From the NCBI GenBank assembly GCA_015057205.1, contig SVEW01000094.1, forward strand, positions 1 to 9,689: DNA of 9,689 nt, in the 5' to 3' direction. The stretch is from Lachnospiraceae bacterium. Lineage in GTDB: Bacteria; Bacillota; Clostridia; Lachnospirales; Lachnospiraceae. Within the stretch, counting starts at the first letter, position 1; every line of letters begins with the position of its first letter. Positions 1 to 4,759 of this stretch are shown here, in pieces. The notes below the pieces were generated by a model. It worked only from the letters and a program-made list of their open reading frames with translations, was not told the DNA's origin and did no database searches. A program made the position numbers and the translations under genes.

Positions 1-226
1 CTTCTTCCTCTCTGGGCAGAATCCACCACGATTGCTATGGTTCTGCCCATTCCTCCAGTCACGCTGGGCATAACCGGAACCCGCAACGCTATTTCTGCCC
101 ATTTTACAGCGATGCCTGGGCATAACCCACTATAATTTCTATGGTTTTGCCCATTCCCCCAGTCACGCTGGGCATAATATAAAAAAATAGAGCAAGTTCT
201 GCCCATTTTCCAGTTCACACCGGGCA
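1..226. repeat. Tandem array of 52-bp palindromic units (left end outside window)
   Basis: The half-site TGCCCA starts at 44, 96, 148 and 200, and its inverse TGGGCA (CGGGCA in the last copy) starts at 13, 65, 117, 169 and 221, so both recur with an exact 52-bp period. Each unit is TGCCCA, 15 nt, TGGGCA, then 25 nt of more variable sequence. Neighbouring units also pair: TGGGCAGAA (13-21) is the inverse of TTCTGCCCA (41-49). A higher-order 104-bp relation is visible: 35-73 and 139-177 agree at 37 of 39 positions, while the intervening unit diverges inside its palindrome. The array lies between the sensor kinase terminator and an unseen gene to the left. No ORF or known RNA family was recognised in it. 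The function is unknown; a mobile-repeat remnant, an RNA hairpin series or a protein-binding array are all possible. Confidence 0.9.
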
Positions 227-237
227 AAACTTGCTCT
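181..237 (-). terminator. Rho-independent terminator of the carbonic anhydrase-like/RR/HK operon
   Basis: The arms 189-204 (AGAGCAAGTTCTGCCC) and 222-237 (GGGCAAAACTTGCTCT) form a 16-bp stem with one mismatch and a 17-nt loop. On the minus strand the stem is followed by an A and seven Ts (188-181). It lies 14 nt past the kinase stop codon, the expected place for the operon's end. The inner GCCC/GGGC pairs are the conserved half-sites of the last 52-bp repeat unit, so the terminator and the repeat array share sequence. Confidence 0.9.
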
Positions 238-251
238 TTCAGCCACTAAAT

Positions 252-1460
252 TCAACTTCTTTTTAATTCTACATGAAAAACAGTCTTTCCGTCCTTTGAC
301 CTGGCCTTTATAGTGCCATGGTGGTTCACTACAATCTGTTTTGCAATGGCAAGTCCCAGTCCATAGCGATTCTCCGCCCGGCTTCGCGCCTTATCAGCCC
401 GGTAAAAACGTTCAAAAATCCGTTCCTCGTCTCCCGGTTTAATAGGGTCTCCCACGTTGGTAATTTCAAGCACCAACAGCGATTTCTCCCCGCGCAGCGT
501 CACCTTTACCGCAGTATCTTTAAAACTATGTTTCACCGCATTATCCAAAATGGTAGAGCAAAGTTTCTCCATTTCACTCTTGCTGCACTTGCATTTCAGA
601 TTTTCCTCAATGTCCGTTTCTATGAAAACCCCCTGTTCAAATGCCATTCCTTCCAACACCAACGCGGTTTTCTCTACAATTTTAGACAGATTTTCTTCCT
701 GATATTGCTCTTTTATGATGCCGTCTTCTAACTTGGACAAATCCAATAACCCCGCAATCAACTTATTCATACGCTCCGCCTCATAGCGAATATTTTCAAT
801 ATATTTTTCATTATTGCCGCCTAAGACCAATTCGTCAGACGAAGCCATAATAATCGCCAAAGGTGTCTTTAACTCATGAGATGCGTCTGCAATGAATGCG
901 CGCTGTTTATCAAACGACTCTTTTGCCGGTTTGGTGATCCAAATCATAATCATTCTTGCCAGAATGGCAATGGCAATTTCAGCCAGAATCCCTATAAAAA
1001 TGCTGTTTTGCAATAAGCTCCACAATCGCTTACTTACGCTTTCATTATTTAGAATAACAATTGTTCGATTCACCCGATAGTGAAAAGAATAGCGCGCACT
1101 ATACATATTTCCAATCCACAAGGTATCGCTGTCGTAGGATTTCATGATTTTCTTTGCAACCTTGGTACTATCAAAATCAGAAGACTCTGTTCCATGGTGA
1201 ATCGTTTTGCTTATTGTCTCATCAGCAATCTCCACCGTATACACATCATAATCCAGAATTCGCATATTCTCTAATTCCGGTGGTTCCTGCCCTGCGGGTG
1301 CTTTCTCTATTTCAGAATCATCCATGAAATGCAGATTTTGCATGACTGCCTCGTACTCTCGTTGATAACTCTGCACATTTACACTCACCAGACTAATTAA
1401 CAAAAATGCCGATAAGATTCCAAAAATCGTCAAAAAAACTTTCCTACTTAGTTCCTTCAT
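252..1460 (-). CDS. Membrane-bound sensor histidine kinase of a two-component system
   Basis: This is a 402-residue kinase expected to autophosphorylate and pass phosphate to the regulator encoded just upstream. Membrane segments lie at about 8-28 and 152-175, enclosing an external sensor region of roughly 120 residues with no recognised domain. The second membrane segment runs almost directly into the dimerisation helix, with little room for a HAMP linker. The H-box is ASHELKTPLA with H195. The ATPase domain shows an N-box (LDNAVKHS, N307), NVGDPI as the G1 box (Asn where Asp is more usual), an F-box (ERIFERFYRADKARSR) and YGLGLAIAK as the G2 box. The ATG lies inside the end of the regulator gene (17-nt overlap), with GGAG seven bases upstream, which suggests translational coupling. 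The layout resembles VanS/PhoR-type kinases; the signal cannot be read from sequence. Confidence 0.95.
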   Translation of the reverse strand: MKELSRKVFLTIFGILSAFLLISLVSVNVQSYQREYEAVMQNLHFMDDSEIEKAPAGQEPPELENMRILDYDVYTVEIADETISKTIHHGTESSDFDSTKVAKKIMKSYDSDTLWIGNMYSARYSFHYRVNRTIVILNNESVSKRLWSLLQNSIFIGILAEIAIAILARMIMIWITKPAKESFDKQRAFIADASHELKTPLAIIMASSDELVLGGNNEKYIENIRYEAERMNKLIAGLLDLSKLEDGIIKEQYQEENLSKIVEKTALVLEGMAFEQGVFIETDIEENLKCKCSKSEMEKLCSTILDNAVKHSFKDTAVKVTLRGEKSLLVLEITNVGDPIKPGDEERIFERFYRADKARSRAENRYGLGLAIAKQIVVNHHGTIKARSKDGKTVFHVELKRS

Positions 1461-2133
1461 TCTTCAACTCCATTTTGTATCCCATGTTCCGTATCACTTT
1501 TATGGATACAGTTGCATCAATTGCTTTCAATTTCTTGCGGACAAAAGAAATGTATGCCTCCAGGTTGTTGGAAATGGCCTCGTTATCCATACCCCATACC
1601 CGGTCGAAAATCATATCTTTTGACAACACCTGATTCGGGTTCATCATAAAGTATTCCAACAACTGAAACTCTTTGTTATTGGTAGCAATGCTTTCTCCGG
1701 TATCCCTGTTTTTCACGGAAGGATTCTTATAATCCAGTTCCACATTTCCAAATGCCAGGGATTCCGTCACCGCCTGCTCAATTCGTAGCTGTGCATTCAC
1801 CCTTGCCACAAGTTCATCAATGTGAAAAGGCTTCGGCACATAGTCATTTGCCCCTTCCCGAAAACCCGTGAGTTTATCATTCAGTTCGCCTTTCGCAGTT
1901 AACATAATAACCTTGGAGGATATGCCCTCCTTTTTTACTTCTCGCAAAATCTCAATGCCATCTTTTCCCGGAAGCATAATGTCAAGAAGAAGCAAATCGT
2001 AAATCCCTGTCAGGGCATTATACAACCCATCTTCCCCATCGTTACATACGTCCACAGCGTATCGCTCTTTTTTTAAACGTTCCGCTACCAGTTCCGCCAA
2101 TGCGTACTCGTCTTCCACTAATAAAATTCGCAC
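1444..2133 (-). CDS. OmpR/PhoB-family response regulator
   Basis: This is a DNA-binding regulator with an N-terminal receiver domain and a C-terminal winged helix, partner of the kinase that overlaps its 3' end. Numbering from the GTG start, the acidic pocket is E7/D8, the phosphoacceptor D51 (LLLLDIMLPGKDG), the switch residue T79 (MLTAK) and the conserved lysine K101 (DYVPKPF). The winged helix covers about residues 127-229 and includes NNKEFQLLEYFM, the recognition-helix region NNLEAYISFVRKKL and a final VIRNMGYKM hairpin. I place the start at GTG 2133 (229 aa): AGGAG (2145-2141) sits seven bases before it and MRILLVEDE is the usual family start. The alternative ATG at 2169 would add 12 atypical residues and overlap the upstream gene. 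The gap to the upstream gene is 13 nt. The regulated genes are unknown. Confidence 0.95.
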   Translation of the reverse strand: MRILLVEDEYALAELVAERLKKERYAVDVCNDGEDGLYNALTGIYDLLLLDIMLPGKDGIEILREVKKEGISSKVIMLTAKGELNDKLTGFREGANDYVPKPFHIDELVARVNAQLRIEQAVTESLAFGNVELDYKNPSVKNRDTGESIATNNKEFQLLEYFMMNPNQVLSKDMIFDRVWGMDNEAISNNLEAYISFVRKKLKAIDATVSIKVIRNMGYKMELKNEGTK

Positions 2134-2140
2134 CTTATAA

Positions 2141-2145
2141 CTCCT
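2141..2145 (-). promoter_or_regulatory. Shine-Dalgarno site that decides the response regulator start
   Basis: AGGAG on the minus strand lies seven bases before a GTG codon at 2133-2131. The site starts just past the TAA stop of the carbonic-anhydrase-like gene (2149-2147). This favours the GTG over the upstream ATG at 2169, which lies within that gene. Confidence 0.75.
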
Positions 2146-2146
2146 A

Positions 2147-2638
2147 TTATTCCCGGTATTTTCCCCCAAGATATTCCTTCGCAGCCTTCACATACACTTC
2201 CACGTTCTTGTGTCGGCCTTCGATGTCCGCTTCCGTCATCTGGCGAACAATTTTTCCCGGAACACCCATAACAACGGAATAGTCCGGTATCACTTTGCCC
2301 TCCGTGATTAGCGCATTTGCGCCAACGATGCAATACTTTCCTATCTTTGCACCGTTTAAAATCGTTGCGCCCATGCCAATCAGTGTACCATCACCAATCT
2401 CACAACCATGTACAATGGCACCATGGCCGATACTAACATCATCTCCAATGTGACAGGAATACCCTGCGCCTACATGCACCACCGCATTGTCCTGTATATT
2501 GGAACGTTTTCCAATGGTAATCGGGTGCTCGTCTCCACGAATCACCGCATTAAACCATACACTTGCGTCCTCGTTGATGGTAACATCACCAATAATTTTT
2601 GCCCCGTCGGCAATAAATACATTTTCTGAAATATTCAT
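2147..2638 (-). CDS. Gamma-carbonic anhydrase-like protein (YrdA/PaaY type left-handed beta-helix)
   Basis: The 163-residue protein has the hexapeptide repeat pattern of a left-handed parallel beta-helix from about residue 8 to 125, then a C-terminal helix. Family landmarks are NAVIRGD (30-36), NIQDNAVVH (47-55), SIGHGAIVHGC (69-79), LIGMGATILNGAKIG and the closing VVMGVPGKIVRQ. H55, H72 and H77 match the three histidines that bind the metal in gamma-class carbonic anhydrases, so a trimeric cytoplasmic metalloprotein is expected. Many members of this subfamily show little or no measurable CO2 hydration, so the actual reaction is uncertain. It is the first gene of an operon with the regulator and kinase. 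A G-rich stretch (GGGGG, six to ten bases upstream of ATG) may serve as ribosome binding site. Length is normal for the family. Confidence 0.9.
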   Translation of the reverse strand: MNISENVFIADGAKIIGDVTINEDASVWFNAVIRGDEHPITIGKRSNIQDNAVVHVGAGYSCHIGDDVSIGHGAIVHGCEIGDGTLIGMGATILNGAKIGKYCIVGANALITEGKVIPDYSVVMGVPGKIVRQMTEADIEGRHKNVEVYVKAAKEYLGGKYRE

Positions 2639-2681
2639 TGAATTCTACCCCCAATTCTTCTATATACAGTAAACTACTTCT

Positions 2682-2710
2682 ATTGTAGCATGAAAAAAAA
2701 GCAGATACAA
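2682..2710 (-). promoter_or_regulatory. Probable sigma-A promoter of the carbonic anhydrase-like/RR/HK operon
   Basis: On the minus strand TTGTAT (2710-2705), a 17-nt spacer and TACAAT (2687-2682) make a plausible vegetative promoter about 45 nt upstream of the first ATG. The -10 is a good match; the -35 matches only at TTG. The -35 hexamer falls in the loop of the terminator-like hairpin 2695-2725, so the promoter and the end of a preceding transcription unit overlap. Confidence 0.55.
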
Positions 2711-2725
2711 TATTTCTGCTTTTTT
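2693..2725 (-). terminator. Terminator-like hairpin in the divergent intergenic region
   Basis: An 11-bp perfect inverted repeat (AAAAAAGCAGA at 2695-2705, TCTGCTTTTTT at 2715-2725) with a 9-nt loop is followed on the minus strand by a run of eight Ts (2700-2693). It resembles a rho-independent terminator and could work in both directions. It stands nine bases past the TAG of the coding-like remnant at 2735-2851 and upstream of the next minus-strand operon, so it probably once ended a minus-strand gene. Alternatively the dyad could be an operator over the -35. Confidence 0.6.
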
Positions 2726-2734
2726 AACGTATAA

Positions 2735-2851
2735 CTATCCTTCCCACGGATTATTCAAAATTCTTTCGAAATAACTAGTATCTATCTTTTCTTTTTCGAG
2801 CACATAGAAAAAAGGATCGTTACGTATCGTATCTGTACCATTCACAATAAT
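2735..2851 (-). pseudogene. Short coding-like remnant, possibly the 3' end of a lost minus-strand gene
   Basis: On the minus strand an open frame runs from just after a TGA at 2854-2852 to TAG at 2737-2735. Its second half looks like genuine protein C-terminus: it contains NDPFFYVLEKEKIDTSYF and ends in ERILNNPWEG. A GTG at 2845 would give 36 residues, but no ribosome binding site precedes it. Upstream the same strand offers only frame-broken open stretches (one reads YLDITFLELHLLQ before a stop). With the terminator immediately downstream, the simplest reading is a deletion remnant; a functional small protein is possible but less likely. I do not recognise the parent family. Confidence 0.35.
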
Positions 2852-2904
2852 TCAAAAAGCAATAACCAAACCTGTAACAAATGTAATTCAAGGAACGTAA
2901 TATC

Positions 2905-2938
2905 CAGATACAATCTTTTAACAATAATATACTATAAT
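2905..2938 (+). promoter_or_regulatory. Probable promoter area of the secreted NlpC/P60 gene
   Basis: A perfect -10 hexamer TATAAT lies at 2933-2938, about 41 nt before the ATG at 2980. No good -35 is present at the standard spacing; the best candidate, TACAAT at 2909-2914 with an 18-nt spacer, is poor, so an activator may help. This element contains CAGATACAAT (2905-2914), an exact repeat of 2702-2711 at the -35 of the divergent operon. Confidence 0.45.
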
Positions 2939-2979
2939 TATCGCAAATCAAACATTCTAAGAAAGGACGGACCCAAACC

Positions 2980-4701
2980 ATGAAAAAAATGAAACACGCA
3001 CTCTGTATACTTGTTACGGTGCTACTGCTTGGTACCTGCCTGTTTCCTTTTGACTTGTCGGCTTCAGCAGCTACCACCTACCGTATGAGCCGCACCAAAA
3101 CTACCCTTTATGTTGGCGACAGCGAACAACTGGCCTTGCTCCCTGCTTCTGCCAAAGTCACAAAGAAAATTGTTTGGCGTAGCTCTAAGGCAAGCGTAGT
3201 TCCGGTAAAAAAGGGCCGCATTACTGCCAAAAAAGCGGGCAAAGCAACCATCACAGCCAAACTATTTGGCAAAACCTATCGTTGCCTCGTTACGGTAAAA
3301 TCGGCGAAAGTTACCTACATAGAAGTACCGGCAAGCGATGAAGCGCAGACCGGCAACCAGATTTATCAACAGGATGTCACGCATCAGATGACAAGCGCAA
3401 GCTATTGGTGTCGCAAATGCAAAGATGCCGATAAAGTGCTCCTGACCGGCAAAGAAATTGTGGCGCAAAATGCTGCCAACTATCAGGCTGGCAATTCTAT
3501 GACAGATTTGAAAAACATGGATATTGCCTATGACAGCGAAAAGACCCGTGCTGCACTTTCTACGGAGCTGATGACGGATGTTCGTGTTGACCGCATCGGT
3601 AATCGCACAACGATTTACCGAAATGGCATAGCTCTTGACACCACCGCCATGGACACCTGGTTTGCAGAAATGAAGCGCAATATTGAGGGTGCCACGGTAT
3701 CAACCACCGATACCCGTAAATACGGTATCTGCACCATGCGTGCGGATTTGTTCATGGCTCCCACCAACGACCTGGTAGGATGGTCTGAAACGGACGCTGA
3801 CAGCGAATTTATCAACAGTTCGTTAAACGTAAACGAACCGGTGTTGATTAATCTTATCACTGCGGATAAAAAATATTATCATGTAACCTGTAATAACTGC
3901 TCCGGTTGGGTAGAGGCCGACCACTTCGCCATTTGTGATACCAAAGAATCCTGGCTTGCTCAATGGGATCTTACGAATGACAACGTGTTAGTAGTAACCG
4001 GAAGCCATGTTACATTGAACAAGTCAAACCTTGCGCCTGCCACCTCCGGCATTGATTTGTATTTAGGAACCCAATTGCCTCTCGTTTCTAAAAACGACAT
4101 ACCGGAACAAATTGCAGAACGATATCCTTGGTACAGCTACACCGTGTATCTTCCCACCAGGGATGCCAACGGCAAACTAAAACGGGAATTTGCATTAATT
4201 TCCTCCCATCAGGACGTGCATATAGGCTACCCGAAGCTTACGGTCAACAATATATTAACCTTGGCATTTTCCTGTTTGGGCGACCGCTACGGTTGGGGCG
4301 GCATGTTAGGTGCTATGGATTGTTCCCTTTATACCCGCAACATTTATCGCTGCTTTGGGCTGGAAATTCCGCGCAACACCAATTGGCAAGCGAATATGTC
4401 CGCTTATCGCAAGGATTTAAGCCAACTTGACGCAAAACAAAAAGCCGCTTTTATCAAAACCCTGACTCCGGGAGCATTGATTCAATTTCCGGGGCACATC
4501 ACCATGTACCTTGGAACCGTAAACGGCAAATCCTATGTTATTAGTGATTTAGGATCCCTGGCGGAATCAACCGGTGATTTAAATATAAAAAGTGTATATT
4601 CCGTTAGCATCAATTCCCTGGATGTCAGACGTCGTAGTGGCAAAACCTGGTTGGAAGAAGCAACCTGGGCAATTTGCCCTTTTATCCCGGCATCCAGGTA
4701 G
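2980..4701 (+). CDS. Secreted Big_2 / SH3b / NlpC-P60 cell-wall endopeptidase
   Basis: This 573-residue exported protein probably cleaves peptide stems of peptidoglycan. A signal peptide (KKMK, hydrophobic core 8-23, likely cut after SASA-A near 31) is followed by a Big_2 Ig-like domain (about 33-108) and then a region resembling the NlpC/P60 stabilising domain. Next come SH3b domains at about 250-318 (ADLFMAPT...GWVEADHF) and 330-415, and a C-terminal NlpC/P60 domain (about 420-570). Catalytic residues are C448 in GAMDCSLYTRN and H506 in PGHITMYLG. The third polar residue is not clear; S522 or D523 lies near the usual place. Two CxxC pairs (C144/C147 and C304/C307) are unusual for an exported hydrolase. 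Known SH3b-NlpC/P60 enzymes prefer gamma-D-Glu-diamino acid bonds with a free N-terminal L-Ala, which may apply here. The best upstream purine-rich site (AAAGGA, 2962-2967) is rather far from the ATG (12 nt). The gene appears monocistronic. Confidence 0.92.
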   Translation: MKKMKHALCILVTVLLLGTCLFPFDLSASAATTYRMSRTKTTLYVGDSEQLALLPASAKVTKKIVWRSSKASVVPVKKGRITAKKAGKATITAKLFGKTYRCLVTVKSAKVTYIEVPASDEAQTGNQIYQQDVTHQMTSASYWCRKCKDADKVLLTGKEIVAQNAANYQAGNSMTDLKNMDIAYDSEKTRAALSTELMTDVRVDRIGNRTTIYRNGIALDTTAMDTWFAEMKRNIEGATVSTTDTRKYGICTMRADLFMAPTNDLVGWSETDADSEFINSSLNVNEPVLINLITADKKYYHVTCNNCSGWVEADHFAICDTKESWLAQWDLTNDNVLVVTGSHVTLNKSNLAPATSGIDLYLGTQLPLVSKNDIPEQIAERYPWYSYTVYLPTRDANGKLKREFALISSHQDVHIGYPKLTVNNILTLAFSCLGDRYGWGGMLGAMDCSLYTRNIYRCFGLEIPRNTNWQANMSAYRKDLSQLDAKQKAAFIKTLTPGALIQFPGHITMYLGTVNGKSYVISDLGSLAESTGDLNIKSVYSVSINSLDVRRRSGKTWLEEATWAICPFIPASR

Positions 4702-4710
4702 CCAAAGCAA

Positions 4711-4739
4711 GGGGATGTCGCACCAGAAGCGACATCCCC
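4711..4739. terminator. Shared hairpin terminator between convergent genes
   Basis: GGGGATGTCGC (4711-4721) and GCGACATCCCC (4729-4739) form a perfect 11-bp GC-rich stem with a 7-nt loop. It lies 9 nt past the NlpC/P60 stop and 20 nt past the end of the minus-strand HD-GYP gene. T-tracts are short: CATATTTT on the plus strand and TTGCTTT on the minus strand. It is therefore probably a bidirectional terminator of moderate strength. Confidence 0.8.
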
Positions 4740-4759
4740 CATATTTTGCAGTTTCAATC

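Noticed and set aside
1..226. CRISPR array
   Set aside because: The period is regular, but the conserved part itself varies between units (the palindrome interior of unit 96-122 differs widely from 44-70), the variable parts of alternate units resemble each other, and no cas gene is in view.
2134..2169. Upstream ATG start for the response regulator
   Set aside because: It would overlap the preceding gene and add 12 atypical residues before MRILLVEDE, while AGGAG is ideally placed for the GTG at 2133.
2820..3077. 85-residue minus-strand frame across the NlpC/P60 promoter and signal peptide
   Set aside because: Its first third is the antisense of the signal peptide region and it has no ribosome binding site. 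The coding-like remnant at 2735-2851 is in a different frame.
4128..4430. 100-residue plus-strand frame within the NlpC/P60 gene
   Set aside because: It is an out-of-frame shadow of a region that reads clearly as SH3b and the catalytic NlpC/P60 segment in the main frame.
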